The notes: a model not told the origin generated them from the letters alone. 6,999 bases of DNA from Candidatus Omnitrophota bacterium (GCA_016206755.1 JACQQZ010000115.1:1-6999); one strand, 5' to 3'; shown: positions 1-6,999, counted from the first letter of the stretch. Numbers and translations are program-made.

Positions 1-1613
1 GGGCAGCCCAGGGCGAAAAAATTGTGACCCTCGATGGGGCCGAGCGCCAGCTCACTTCTGAAATGCTGGTCATTGCCGATGCGCGCCGGCCGGTGGCCAT
101 TGCCGGAGTCATGGGAGGCAAAGACGCCGAGGTATCTTTTGGAACAAAACGCGTTCTGCTCGAAAGCGCATGGTTCGACCCGATTTCCATCCGGCGCACC
201 TCCCGCAATCTCAAATTGGCCAGCGATTCCTCCTATCGCTTTGAGCGCGGCGTTGATTTGGAACAGGTGGCTTCCTGCGCGCGCCGTGCGGCAGCCCTGA
301 TTGTGGAAGCGGCAGGCGGGTATGTTGTCTGGGGTCCCGTCGACAAGCGTTTCTCCCGCAACAAACCGAAAGCAATTCTCTGGGAACCGGAGCAGGCCCG
401 CGCCTTGGGGGAAGAGATTCCTCCTCTGAAACAACGAAAGATTTTCTTGGCGCTGGGATGCAGAATTACCGGCTCAACTTCCCGTTGGAAGGTCGCCCCG
501 CCGAGCTTCCGGGCCGACTTAAAAGAACCGGTGGATTTGCTGGAGGAATTGGCCCGCCTGACGGGATACCAGAATTTCCCGACCACGCTGCCACGGCCCG
601 CGCCGACATTCGCCGCCCAAGAAAATAGGGAAGGAAACGGAGAAAAAGAGATCGATCTGCGCGGCCGCGAAAATAAAATCCGGCGGCTTTTGGTGGCCGG
701 CGGCCTGGATGAAATTTTAACATACAGTCTCATCGGCCCGGATGCCTTGCAGCGTTTTGATCCCACGGGCAGCTTAAAAAAAGCCCAGCAACTTTTTTTG
801 CAGAATCCATTGAGCGTCGACCTGAGCATTCTTCGGCCCACCCTTTTGATTGGGGCGCTCGAAACAGTGGCGCGGAATTTTAACCGCAGGGCGGCCGCCG
901 GAATGGCCCTCTTTGAATTGGGCAGAACCTATCATTGGGATGCGCAAGGTAAGCCGGAGGAACGGCGCACGCTCTCCATTGCCCTGGCAGGGCTTAAAAC
1001 CGGTTCTTGGAATGCGAAGCCTTCTTGCTGGGATCTGTACGATGCCAAAGGAATTTTGGATGCCTTATCCGAACGGTTGGGAGGTAAAAAGCTCCATTGG
1101 AGAGCTTGGAACAATCAAGATATCGATCGTGCATGCCCATGGTTTCGACCGGAGACCGTCACGATCGGCGATGACGCAAGGGCGCCCCGTGTTGCATGGA
1201 TCGGAATCACAGATTCTCGTTTTACGGCTTTTGAAATTCCTTCAAACGTCGAGGTTGTTTTGGCGGAAGTCGGCTGGCAGGCCTGTTGGGCTGCCCCGGC
1301 TTCTCCTGCGATGCTGGTCTCGCTTCCAAAAGTGGCTCCTGTGACACGGGACATCGCCGTTGTTTTGGATGAGGCCGTTCCTTATTCGGAAATCGCCTCC
1401 TGCATTCGCCTGGCCGGCGGGTCCCTGGTTCAAAAAGTTCATCTGTTTGATCAGTACCGGGGTTCCCAGGTTCCTTCCGGGAAAAAGAGCCTTGCCTATA
1501 CCGTCACCTATGCTGCGGGCGACAGGACGCTGACGGATGACGAAGTCAATCAAGCCCACGCGTCAATCGTCGAGGCCCTCAGAGGACAATTCGCAGCAAC
1601 GCTGCGCTCCTGA
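1..1613 (+). CDS. pheT: Phenylalanine--tRNA ligase beta subunit, 5'-truncated
   Basis: Beta chain of the cytoplasmic alpha2-beta2 phenylalanyl-tRNA synthetase, which charges tRNA-Phe with phenylalanine. The frame is open from base 3 to the TGA at 1611-1613, giving 536 residues; family members are near 800, so about the first third (tRNA-binding-like domain and most of B3/B4) lies left of the window. Visible in order (residues counted from base 3): the end of the B3/B4 editing region with AGVMGG, LLESAWFDP and RFERGVD; a B5 domain at about 122-195 with the acidic FRADL...VDLLEELARLTGY stretch that in this family binds Mg2+; the catalytic-like core at about 218-418 (GLDEILTYSL, NPLS, LRPTLL, LFELGRTY); and the FDX-ACB anticodon-binding domain from about 440 (PKVAPVTRDIAVV...LFDQYRG). 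The GTG at 24 is internal, since homology continues upstream (GEKIVTLDG). A hydrophilic stretch with ENREGNGEKE near residues 203-212 links B5 to the core. The partner pheS would be expected upstream. Confidence 0.97.
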   Translation, partial: AAQGEKIVTLDGAERQLTSEMLVIADARRPVAIAGVMGGKDAEVSFGTKRVLLESAWFDPISIRRTSRNLKLASDSSYRFERGVDLEQVASCARRAAALIVEAAGGYVVWGPVDKRFSRNKPKAILWEPEQARALGEEIPPLKQRKIFLALGCRITGSTSRWKVAPPSFRADLKEPVDLLEELARLTGYQNFPTTLPRPAPTFAAQENREGNGEKEIDLRGRENKIRRLLVAGGLDEILTYSLIGPDALQRFDPTGSLKKAQQLFLQNPLSVDLSILRPTLLIGALETVARNFNRRAAAGMALFELGRTYHWDAQGKPEERRTLSIALAGLKTGSWNAKPSCWDLYDAKGILDALSERLGGKKLHWRAWNNQDIDRACPWFRPETVTIGDDARAPRVAWIGITDSRFTAFEIPSNVEVVLAEVGWQACWAAPASPAMLVSLPKVAPVTRDIAVVLDEAVPYSEIASCIRLAGGSLVQKVHLFDQYRGSQVPSGKKSLAYTVTYAAGDRTLTDDEVNQAHASIVEALRGQFAATLRS

Positions 1614-1643
1614 ATTTGATGCGGACGATGCCGTGTCGGGCGA

Positions 1644-2723
1644 TTACGCCGGAAGAAACCACGGAATCCTGATTCGAATTTGAGGATTGGCTTTTGAGCC
1701 GGTGGGAATTTCCAGGCGTCCTCCCAGGAGCTCGGCGTAGTGGCGGCTGAGCGAAGGCCGGGTTCGATCGGAAATGTCGCTCCACACATTGCGGACATTT
1801 TGCCCCGTCATTTTCAGATCAATGCAAAAACCGCCCGCTTCAAGCCCAAGCGCGAAGAGGATCCGGTCTCCCGCGCTCCCATGCTCAACGGCCTGCAGCA
1901 GCAGCTCCTCCGCCAGGAACCGGATTTTTTCACCCTCCGTCAATCCGATGATTGAAGTCGCCGGGCTTGTCGCATGAAAATCAATTTTTTTGTCCGAACA
2001 AATCATGCGGACCATCTGAACGGTTCCTTCCAGATTTTTTTGAATATCGCAGGGGGCAATGCTGAGCCGCTGCTCCTGGCTTAGAAAGACGGCCAGGGCT
2101 CCCTCGGCGGTTCGCCGCATCAACGTGGAGATTCTTTCCAGGCGGCTGAGGAGCTGTTGTTGACGCAGCCCGTCGCGCAATCCGTAGTAGCCCTGCCGGA
2201 TCAAAGCCAAGTCTTCCTGGATGAGCTGTAGAGGAGCTTTCAAATCCCGCATCACCATTCCCAGAAAGTCGGCCCTGAGACGGTCCAATTCCCTGAGCCG
2301 GGCCGGGACGTCGGGAGCGATTCCGGGCTCTCCTTGAAGACGGGCGATCTCTTTGAGTTTTTTGCGGTGATCCAGGGCGCGCCGGGCAAGCTGTTGAATC
2401 TGAGACAGCGTGAACGGTTTTTCCAGGACATCGTAGGCGCCGTTTTGAAAGAGACGGGCGACGGATTCGACCGTGCCGTAAGCCGTCATGACGATGACGG
2501 TAATCCAGGGATCGATTCCTTTGAGGGCATGCAGGACCGACAATCCATCCAGGCCCGACATTCTCAAATCGCAGAAAACCAAGTCGACGGGACGGCGCTT
2601 GAATTCTTCGACTGCGGAGGTTCCATTTTCAAAAGCGGAAACGTTGTGGCCGCCTTTCCGCAGCGCCTCAGACAGCGCCGTCCGCGCTTCCTCCTCATCT
2701 TCGATGACCAGCAATTTTGCCAT
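1644..2723 (-). CDS. Response regulator fused to a degenerate histidine-kinase-like module
   Basis: 359-residue cytoplasmic protein with no membrane segment. Residues 1-118 are a receiver domain with the full active site: acid pair E8/D9, phospho-acceptor D52 in FCDLRMSGLDG, T80 in VMTAYG and K102 in EKPF, closest in style to NtrC-family receivers. After a charged helical linker (about 105-150), LDRLRADFLGMVMRDLKAPLQLI (146-168, discontinuous motif) aligns with the HisKA dimerisation/phospho-transfer helix, but R159 stands where the phospho-histidine belongs (MRDLKAP against SHELRTP). The 225-355 region resembles a Bergerat ATPase fold: EELLLQAVEH (272-281) replaces the N box and lacks its asparagine, MTGQNV (305-310) lies where DxGxG belongs, and LLGGRLEI...IRIRIP matches the closing strands. 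I infer a receiver with a non-catalytic, perhaps scaffolding, kinase-like partner domain. There is no DNA-binding domain. The ATG at 2723 is preferred over an upstream in-frame ATG at 2780 because the receiver fold starts at residue 3 and a Shine-Dalgarno sits just before it. It is divergent from the pilus/secretion ATPase gene. Confidence 0.88.
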   Translation of the reverse strand: MAKLLVIEDEEEARTALSEALRKGGHNVSAFENGTSAVEEFKRRPVDLVFCDLRMSGLDGLSVLHALKGIDPWITVIVMTAYGTVESVARLFQNGAYDVLEKPFTLSQIQQLARRALDHRKKLKEIARLQGEPGIAPDVPARLRELDRLRADFLGMVMRDLKAPLQLIQEDLALIRQGYYGLRDGLRQQQLLSRLERISTLMRRTAEGALAVFLSQEQRLSIAPCDIQKNLEGTVQMVRMICSDKKIDFHATSPATSIIGLTEGEKIRFLAEELLLQAVEHGSAGDRILFALGLEAGGFCIDLKMTGQNVRNVWSDISDRTRPSLSRHYAELLGGRLEIPTGSKANPQIRIRIPWFLPA

Positions 2724-2727
2724 TCTG

Positions 2728-2735
2728 CACCTCTC
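2728..2735 (-). promoter_or_regulatory. Ribosome binding site of the response regulator gene
   Basis: On the minus strand GAGAGGTG lies 4 nt before the ATG at 2723-2721. It matches the anti-Shine-Dalgarno end of 16S rRNA and decides the start in favour of this ATG rather than the one 57 bases upstream. Confidence 0.75.
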
Positions 2736-2742
2736 AAAAGAA

Positions 2743-2772
2743 AGTATGGATGAGAAGCATGTGAAATTGCAA
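2743..2772 (-). promoter_or_regulatory. Possible promoter of the response regulator gene (weak)
   Basis: Reading the minus strand, TTGCAA (2772-2767) and CATACT (2748-2743) are 18 bp apart, each matching the vegetative -35 and -10 consensus at 4 of 6 positions. The position, about 20 bp upstream of the start codon, would give a very short leader. This is a candidate only; AT-rich DNA often shows matches this good by chance. Confidence 0.25.
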
Positions 2773-2784
2773 AGAGGCAAAGCG

Positions 2785-2814
2785 ATGTTAAGCGTAATTT
2801 TAGCTGGTTATTAT
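2785..2814 (+). promoter_or_regulatory. Possible promoter of the assembly ATPase gene (weak)
   Basis: TATTAT at 2809-2814 matches the -10 consensus at 5 of 6 positions; the hexamer 18 bp upstream (2785-2790, ATGTTA) matches the -35 box at only 3 of 6. If used, transcription would begin near 2821 and the leader would carry the small palindrome TAACGTTA (2841-2848) just before the Shine-Dalgarno. An activator might be needed given the poor -35. The divergent 2724-2863 gap has no other convincing signal. Confidence 0.25.
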
Positions 2815-2852
2815 CCAAGCATCCGACGGGAGACTTGAGGTAACGTTAGATT

Positions 2853-2859
2853 GGAGGTG
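2853..2859 (+). promoter_or_regulatory. Strong Shine-Dalgarno that fixes a TTG start
   Basis: GGAGGTG at 2853-2859 is a near-perfect Shine-Dalgarno, 4 nt before the TTG at 2864-2866. The frame stays open upstream to a TAG at 2801-2803 but contains no ATG or GTG there, and the next in-frame ATG (2972-2974) falls inside the conserved N-terminal domain, so TTG is the only good start. Confidence 0.85.
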
Positions 2860-2863
2860 CTCA

Positions 2864-4315
2864 TTGTCCGATCCCGAGAAAAAAATACTCATTGAGCCGG
2901 AAGCATTGAAAGTATTGCCGGTCCAGTTGGCGACGCGTTATCAGGCGCTGCCCATCTCGCGCGGCGACACCATGCTGACCGTGGCGATTGCCGATCCGTC
3001 CGACACTTCCATTCTGGACGAATTGCGCGCCATCACGCATCTGGAAATTCTCCCCGCTCCGGTTTCCCCGGCTGTTTTGGAAAAATCGATCCCGTTCTTT
3101 TACGGGTTGGGCGCGGACACATTGGAAGCGATGGCTGCAACCCAGGGACCTGCCGTCTTGCCCGCGGCATCCGGCGAGACGGATGCCGCGGACGCCGGCG
3201 CGGATGCCTCCATGATTCAATTCGCCCGGCAGCTTTTTCAAGAAGCCGTTCGGGCGCGCGCTTCCGACATCCACCTGGAACCGTACGAAAACAACCTGGC
3301 GATTCGCTATCGCGTCGACGGAATCCTTTATGAAGTTCCGGTTCCCGCGGACTTGAAAAAATTTCAAAACTCCCTGATTTCACGCATTAAAGTCGTGGCC
3401 AATTTGGATGTGGCCGAACACCGGCTCCCTCAGGACGGCCGGGCAAAAGTAAGAATTTCGGGGCGGGAGATCGACATTCGAATCTCCATCCTTCCGACGC
3501 CTTTCGGCGAGTCCGTAACGCTGCGATTTCTCTCCGGCTACATCTTTTTGGGTCTCGAACAATTGGGATTTCTTTCAGATCATCTGAAGACGATGGAAAC
3601 CCTTTTGCGCAAGCCGCACGGCATTCTTTTGGTCACAGGGCCGACCGGCAGCGGGAAAACCACGACCCTGTACGCCTGTCTGGCCAAGCTCAATGACCGG
3701 ACGCGGAAGATCATCACGATCGAAGATCCGATCGAGTACACTCTCCCGGGCATCACGCAGTGCCAGGTTCATCCGAAAATCCAACTGACTTTCTCGAACG
3801 CCCTTCGATCGATGCTCCGGCATGATCCGGACGTGATGATGGTCGGAGAGATCCGCGATCTGGAGACGGCGGAAATTACCATTCGGACCGCTTTGACGGG
3901 TCATCTCGTTTTTTCCACGCTGCATACCAGCGATGCCGTCGGTTCCATTGCGCGTCTTGTCGACATGGGGGTGGAGCCGTTCCTGGCGGCTTCCGCCATC
4001 GAAGCGGTCATGGCCCAGCGCCTGGTGCGGCTTTCCTGCGTGGAATGCAAGGCAAAAGGATGCCGTTCTTGCCAGAACACCGGTTTTAAGAACCGCACCG
4101 TTATCTCGGAATGTTTTGTTCTGGACGAGGAAATCAAACGCATGATCGTCGAACGCTGTTCAACCGACGATTTAAGGCGCGCCGCCATCCGCAAGGGGAT
4201 GCGGACGATGCGCCAGGACGGCATGGAAAAAGTCCGCCAAGGCGTTACGACGGAACAAGAGATACTGCGCATGATCGGCAGCGAAACCTCCCCTGGCAGC
4301 GAAACCTCCCCTTGA
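2864..4315 (+). CDS. Type IV pilus / type II secretion assembly ATPase (PilB/GspE family)
   Basis: Cytoplasmic hexameric ATPase of the secretion superfamily that drives pilin or pseudopilin polymerisation at the inner membrane. The 483 residues show one T2SSE_N/MshEN-like unit (about 11-83: RYQALPI...LTVAIADPSD...FFYG), an alanine/aspartate-rich linker (about 88-118), the DIHLEPYENNLAIRYRVDG core entry, Walker A GPTGSGKTT (259-267, K265), Asp box TIEDPIEY (285-292), Walker B DVMMVGEIRD (323-332, E329) and His box GHLVFSTLHT (346-355). All catalytic motifs are intact. The zinc-type cysteines C392, C395, C400 and C403 are present but only four residues separate the pairs, where relatives usually carry a longer loop. 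The C-terminus ends GSETSPGSETSP, a direct repeat not expected in the family. Length is GspE-like and shorter than typical PilB (about 560-580); the usual first N-terminal subdomain is absent. No pilT, pilC or pilin gene is adjacent, so whether it serves pili or secretion cannot be decided here. Starts at TTG (see RBS). Confidence 0.95.
   Translation: MSDPEKKILIEPEALKVLPVQLATRYQALPISRGDTMLTVAIADPSDTSILDELRAITHLEILPAPVSPAVLEKSIPFFYGLGADTLEAMAATQGPAVLPAASGETDAADAGADASMIQFARQLFQEAVRARASDIHLEPYENNLAIRYRVDGILYEVPVPADLKKFQNSLISRIKVVANLDVAEHRLPQDGRAKVRISGREIDIRISILPTPFGESVTLRFLSGYIFLGLEQLGFLSDHLKTMETLLRKPHGILLVTGPTGSGKTTTLYACLAKLNDRTRKIITIEDPIEYTLPGITQCQVHPKIQLTFSNALRSMLRHDPDVMMVGEIRDLETAEITIRTALTGHLVFSTLHTSDAVGSIARLVDMGVEPFLAASAIEAVMAQRLVRLSCVECKAKGCRSCQNTGFKNRTVISECFVLDEEIKRMIVERCSTDDLRRAAIRKGMRTMRQDGMEKVRQGVTTEQEILRMIGSETSPGSETSP
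4277..4312 (+). repeat. Perfect 18-bp tandem duplication at the 3' end of the ATPase gene
   Basis: GGCAGCGAAACCTCCCCT occurs at 4277-4294 and again, identical and abutting, at 4295-4312. It is in frame and encodes GSETSP twice as the last twelve residues before the stop. The last T of the second copy is the first base of the downstream -35 box. Perfect identity suggests a recent replication-slippage event. Confidence 0.95.
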
Positions 4316-4339
4316 CAAAATTTCGCAGCGTGGTATATT
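4312..4339 (+). promoter_or_regulatory. Vegetative (sigma70-type) promoter of clpB
   Basis: The -35 box TTGACA (4312-4317, 6 of 6) and the -10 box TATATT (4334-4339, 5 of 6) are 16 bp apart, and a TG at 4331-4332 forms an extended -10. Transcription is predicted to start near 4346, at the left edge of the CIRCE operator. The -35 overlaps the TGA stop (4313-4315) of the upstream ATPase gene. This is the housekeeping type of promoter that HrcA-controlled genes normally use. Confidence 0.85.
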
Positions 4340-4346
4340 CGGGGTG

Positions 4347-4373
4347 TTAGCACTCTAAGTGGTCGAGTGCTAA
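4347..4373 (+). promoter_or_regulatory. CIRCE element, HrcA repressor operator
   Basis: TTAGCACTC (4347-4355), a 9-nt spacer (4356-4364) and GAGTGCTAA (4365-4373) form a perfect 9-9-9 inverted repeat identical to the classical CIRCE consensus. HrcA, stabilised by GroEL, binds this DNA and represses at normal temperature; heat titrates GroEL and relieves repression. Here it starts 7 bp after the -10, covering the expected transcription start, and ends 14 nt before the clpB ATG. Transcribed, the arms can also form a 9-bp hairpin at the 5' end of the mRNA. Confidence 0.97.
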
Positions 4374-4387
4374 AATGGTTTTCAGAC

Positions 4388-6999
4388 ATGGACCCCAGTC
4401 GACTGACCGAAAAAGCCCAGGAAGCTCTCGCGGCCGCTCAACAAAAAGCGTTGGCGATGAATCACACGCAAGCCGATGTTGAGCATCTGACGCTGGCGCT
4501 GTTGGAGCAGGAAGACGGCATCGCATCCTCGTTGGTGCAAAAGCTCGGCGCCGATCCTGCGCAGATGCGCCGGCGTTTGGAAGCCGAGCTTGGGCGTATT
4601 CCTCAAGTCACCCGGCCATCTGCGACCGCCGAAGTCTACGCAAGCGCCCGATTGGGAAAATTATTGGCCCATGCGGAGTCCCAGGCCAACGGGATGAAGG
4701 ATGAGTATGTCTCTGTCGAGCAGATGCTGTTGGCTGCGGTCTCTGACACGGGTGCTGCAGGAAAAATTTTTAAAGAAGCAGGAATAAACCCGGCGCGGCT
4801 CGGCGAAGCCATTCGTTCCATTCGCGGCGCACAGCGCGTCACAACTCCCAGCGCCGAGTCCACCTATCAATCGCTTGAAAAATACGGCCGCGACCTGACC
4901 AAATTGGCCGATGACGGAAAGCTGGACCCGGTCATCGGCCGCGACGCCGAAATCCGGCGGGTGATTCAAGTCTTATCGCGCCGCACCAAAAACAACCCTG
5001 TTTTGATCGGCGATCCGGGCGTCGGAAAAACCGCCATCGTCGAAGGTTTGGCGCAGCGCATCGTGCGGGGGGACGTCCCGGAGGGTTTGAAGAAAAAACG
5101 CCTCATCTGCCTGGACATGGGCGCCTTGATCGCCGGGGCAAAATACCGCGGCGAATTCGAAGAACGCCTCAAGGCCGTTCTCAAAGAAGTCCAGTCCTCC
5201 GGCGGCGAGATCATTCTTTTTATCGACGAGCTCCACACGGTCGTCGGGACGGGCAAGGCCGAGGGGGCTATGGATGCGGGCAATTTGCTCAAGCCGATGC
5301 TCGCGCGCGGAGAGCTCCACTGCATCGGTGCGACGACCCTCGACGAATACCGCAAGCACGTCGAGAAAGACGCCGCCCTGGAGCGCCGTTTTCAGCCGGT
5401 TTTTGTGGATCAGCCCTCCGTCGAAGACGCCATTTCCATTTTGCGCGGCTTAAAAGAACGCTACGAAATCCACCACGGCGTGCGCATCAAAGATTCCGCC
5501 CTCATCGCCGCCGCGGTCTTGTCCGACCGGTACATTTCCGATCGTTTCTTGCCGGACAAGGCGATTGATTTGATGGATGAAGCAGGGGCAAAATTGCGCA
5601 CCGAAATCGACTCGATGCCCGCGGAGCTGGATGAAATTCAGCGCCGGATCATGCAACTGGAGATTGAGCGCGAGGCGCTCAGAAAAGAAAAAGATGCCGG
5701 CTCGAAGGAACGCCTCAGGAAACTCGAAGAAGAGCTGAGCACCCTCCAAGTCAAGGCCGACGCCTTCAAGCAGCAATGGCAAAAAGAGCAAAAGGCCGCT
5801 CAAACGCTGCGCAGCATCAAGCAGCAGATTGAAGACACTCGGCGCGCCATTGAACAGGCGGAGCGCCAGTACGATTTGAACAAGGCGGCGGAGCTCAAAT
5901 ACGGCAAATTGCTCGAGCTTGAAAAACAGCTCAAGGCCGAGGAAGGGCGTTTCGCCCAACGCAAAGAGACGGCGTCTCTGGTCAAAGAGGAAGTGGATGA
6001 AGAGGACATTGCCCAGGTCGTCAGCCGCTGGACCGGCGTTCCGGTCTCGAAATTGCTCGAAGGTGAAGCTCAGAAATTGCTTCACTTGGAAGAGGAGCTG
6101 CACCGGCGCGTCATTGGACAGGATGAGGCCGTGACTGCGGTGGCCGAGGCGGTCATTCGCGCGCGATCGGGGCTCAAAGATCCGGCGCGTCCCGTCGGTT
6201 CCTTCATCTTTTTAGGACCGACCGGCGTTGGAAAGACAGAGCTGGCCCGCGCCTTGGCGGCCACGCTCTTTGACGATGAGCGGGCGATGATCCGAATCGA
6301 CATGTCCGAATATCAGGAAAAACACACCGTCGCCAGGTTGCTCGGGGCTCCTCCCGGCTATGTCGGCTACGAAGAGGGAGGCCAGTTGACGGAGCCGGTC
6401 CGGCGCCGGCCTTATTCGGTCATTTTATTCGATGAAATCGAGAAAGCGCACCACGACGTGTTCAACGTGCTGCTGCAGATTCTCGACGACGGACGGCTGA
6501 CCGACGGCCAGGGACGCGTGGTGAATTTCAAGAACACCCTTCTCATCATGACCTCCAACATCGGTAGCGTGAAAATTCTCGAGTTCACCGGCCAGGCGCG
6601 AAGCGAGCGCTACGAAGCGATGAAGCGCACCGTTTTGCAGGAGCTCAAAGCGCATTTCCGTCCGGAATTTCTCAACCGCGTGGATGAAACCGTCGTCTTC
6701 CATGCCTTGACCGAGAAACACTTGCTTCAGATCGTCGACCTTCAGTTGGCCCACCTGAATCAACGGCTGCAAGACAAGCGCATCACGCTGCAAGCGACCG
6801 AAGCTGCCAAGAAGCACCTGGCGGCCATCGGCCATGACCCTGCCTACGGCGCGCGCCCCTTGAAGCGCGCGATTCAAAAGGAGCTGGAAACCGCCCTGGG
6901 CAGAAAAATTTTAACCGGGGAAATCAGAGAAGGGCAGACGGTCGAAGTGGATCACGATGCTTCGAGAGACGAGATTGTTTTTTCTTCCGGCGCGCGGCA
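4388..6999 (+). CDS. clpB: ATP-dependent chaperone ClpB (disaggregase), 3'-truncated
   Basis: Hexameric AAA+ (Hsp100) disaggregase that threads aggregated proteins through its pore with DnaK. 870 codons are visible with no stop before the window edge; since the family is about 860-880 residues, only a few are likely missing. Order: Clp N domain (about 1-145), NBD1 with Walker [10 protein letters not shown] (K214), pore-loop GAKYRGEF (Y253), Walker B FIDE (E281) and arginine fingers R333/R334; the long coiled-coil M domain (about 408-528) with [13 protein letters not shown] (Y505); NBD2 with VSRWTGVPV (about 545), Walker [10 protein letters not shown] (K616), pore Y658 in GYVGY and Walker B LFDE (E683). 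The full-length M domain marks ClpB rather than ClpC or ClpA. Start: ATG at 4388 fits the usual N-terminus ([14 protein letters not shown]); the ATG at 4375 is out of frame. No clear Shine-Dalgarno precedes it. It is controlled by the CIRCE promoter directly upstream. All catalytic residues examined are intact. Confidence 0.97.
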   Translation, partial: MDPSRLTEKAQEALAAAQQKALAMNHTQADVEHLTLALLEQEDGIASSLVQKLGADPAQMRRRLEAELGRIPQVTRPSATAEVYASARLGKLLAHAESQANGMKDEYVSVEQMLLAAVSDTGAAGKIFKEAGINPARLGEAIRSIRGAQRVTTPSAESTYQSLEKYGRDLTKLADDGKLDPVIGRDAEIRRVIQVLSRRTKNNPVLIGDPGVGKTAIVEGLAQRIVRGDVPEGLKKKRLICLDMGALIAGAKYRGEFEERLKAVLKEVQSSGGEIILFIDELHTVVGTGKAEGAMDAGNLLKPMLARGELHCIGATTLDEYRKHVEKDAALERRFQPVFVDQPSVEDAISILRGLKERYEIHHGVRIKDSALIAAAVLSDRYISDRFLPDKAIDLMDEAGAKLRTEIDSMPAELDEIQRRIMQLEIEREALRKEKDAGSKERLRKLEEELSTLQVKADAFKQQWQKEQKAAQTLRSIKQQIEDTRRAIEQAERQYDLNKAAELKYGKLLELEKQLKAEEGRFAQRKETASLVKEEVDEEDIAQVVSRWTGVPVSKLLEGEAQKLLHLEEELHRRVIGQDEAVTAVAEAVIRARSGLKDPARPVGSFIFLGPTGVGKTELARALAATLFDDERAMIRIDMSEYQEKHTVARLLGAPPGYVGYEEGGQLTEPVRRRPYSVILFDEIEKAHHDVFNVLLQILDDGRLTDGQGRVVNFKNTLLIMTSNIGSVKILEFTGQARSERYEAMKRTVLQELKAHFRPEFLNRVDETVVFHALTEKHLLQIVDLQLAHLNQRLQDKRITLQATEAAKKHLAAIGHDPAYGARPLKRAIQKELETALGRKILTGEIREGQTVEVDHDASRDEIVFSSGAR

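Noticed and set aside
233..841. 202-residue minus-strand open frame opposite pheT
   Set aside because: It is antisense to well-conserved pheT sequence, with Arg/Ser-rich low-complexity composition and no recognisable domain; a shadow of the real gene.
1592..1606. Hairpin CGCAGC-AAC-GCTGCG near the end of pheT as a bidirectional terminator
   Set aside because: The 6-bp stem lies inside the coding end of pheT and neither strand has a T-tract after it; the 30-bp gap to the convergent gene (1614-1643) also lacks a stem plus T-run.
2756..2771. Possible sigma54 promoter (TTGCA at 2767-2771) for the pilus/secretion ATPase gene, as seen with some pilin genes
   Set aside because: The -24 GG at the required distance is missing (GC at 2757-2758) and the rest of the -24 element does not match.
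2723..2780. 19-residue N-terminal extension of the response regulator (ATG at 2780)
   Set aside because: The extension is not receiver-like, its codons lie in the promoter region, and a good Shine-Dalgarno directs initiation at 2723.
4375..4377. ATG just after the CIRCE element as the clpB start
   Set aside because: It is out of frame with the ClpB reading frame; the ATG at 4388 gives the standard ClpB N-terminus.
5450..6103. 217-residue leucine/phenylalanine-rich open frame on the minus strand
   Set aside because: It lies wholly inside clpB opposite the M domain and NBD1; its composition is what the reverse complement of charged coiled-coil codons gives. No Shine-Dalgarno or homology was seen.
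6425..6877. 150-residue minus-strand open frame opposite the 3' part of clpB
   Set aside because: It overlaps the conserved NBD2 coding region entirely and has no independent support.

Overview
This window holds one 5'-truncated gene, two complete genes and one 3'-truncated gene of a moderately GC-rich bacterium, with little intergenic DNA. A PilB/GspE-type assembly ATPase points to a cell that builds a type IV pilus or type II secretion system, so probably a diderm. A CIRCE operator implies an HrcA repressor elsewhere in the genome. Neither gene content nor order fixes the phylum from sequence alone; a deep-branching or uncultured Gram-negative lineage, or a deltaproteobacterium-like one, would fit, but this is a guess.

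Layout: (1) positions 1-1613, + strand, are the C-terminal two thirds of pheT (phenylalanyl-tRNA synthetase beta chain). (2) 1644-2723, - strand and convergent with pheT across 30 bp, is an orphan receiver-domain protein whose C-terminal half looks like a decayed histidine kinase: arginine replaces the phospho-acceptor histidine and the ATP-binding boxes are lost. (3) 2724-2863 is a 140-bp divergent intergenic region. (4) 2864-4315, + strand, is a compact PilB/GspE ATPase starting at TTG behind a strong Shine-Dalgarno, with a shortened four-cysteine motif and an 18-bp tandem duplication at its very end. (5) 4312-4373 is a near-consensus vegetative promoter plus a perfect CIRCE heat-shock operator; its -35 box shares bases with the stop codon of the ATPase gene. 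(6) 4388-6999 is clpB, the disaggregase, running off the right edge probably only a few codons before its end.

How they work together: pheT is housekeeping translation machinery. The regulator and the ATPase are divergent neighbours and may share control, but no DNA-binding domain is visible in the regulator, so any link would be through protein contacts (inference). clpB has its own HrcA-type heat-shock switch, so it is regulated separately from the ATPase gene although only 72 bp separate the two reading frames. The most notable items are the pseudo-kinase-like response regulator and the tightly packed ATPase-stop/promoter/CIRCE/clpB junction. I found no clear evidence of a wholly new multi-gene system, mobile element, CRISPR array or RNA gene.
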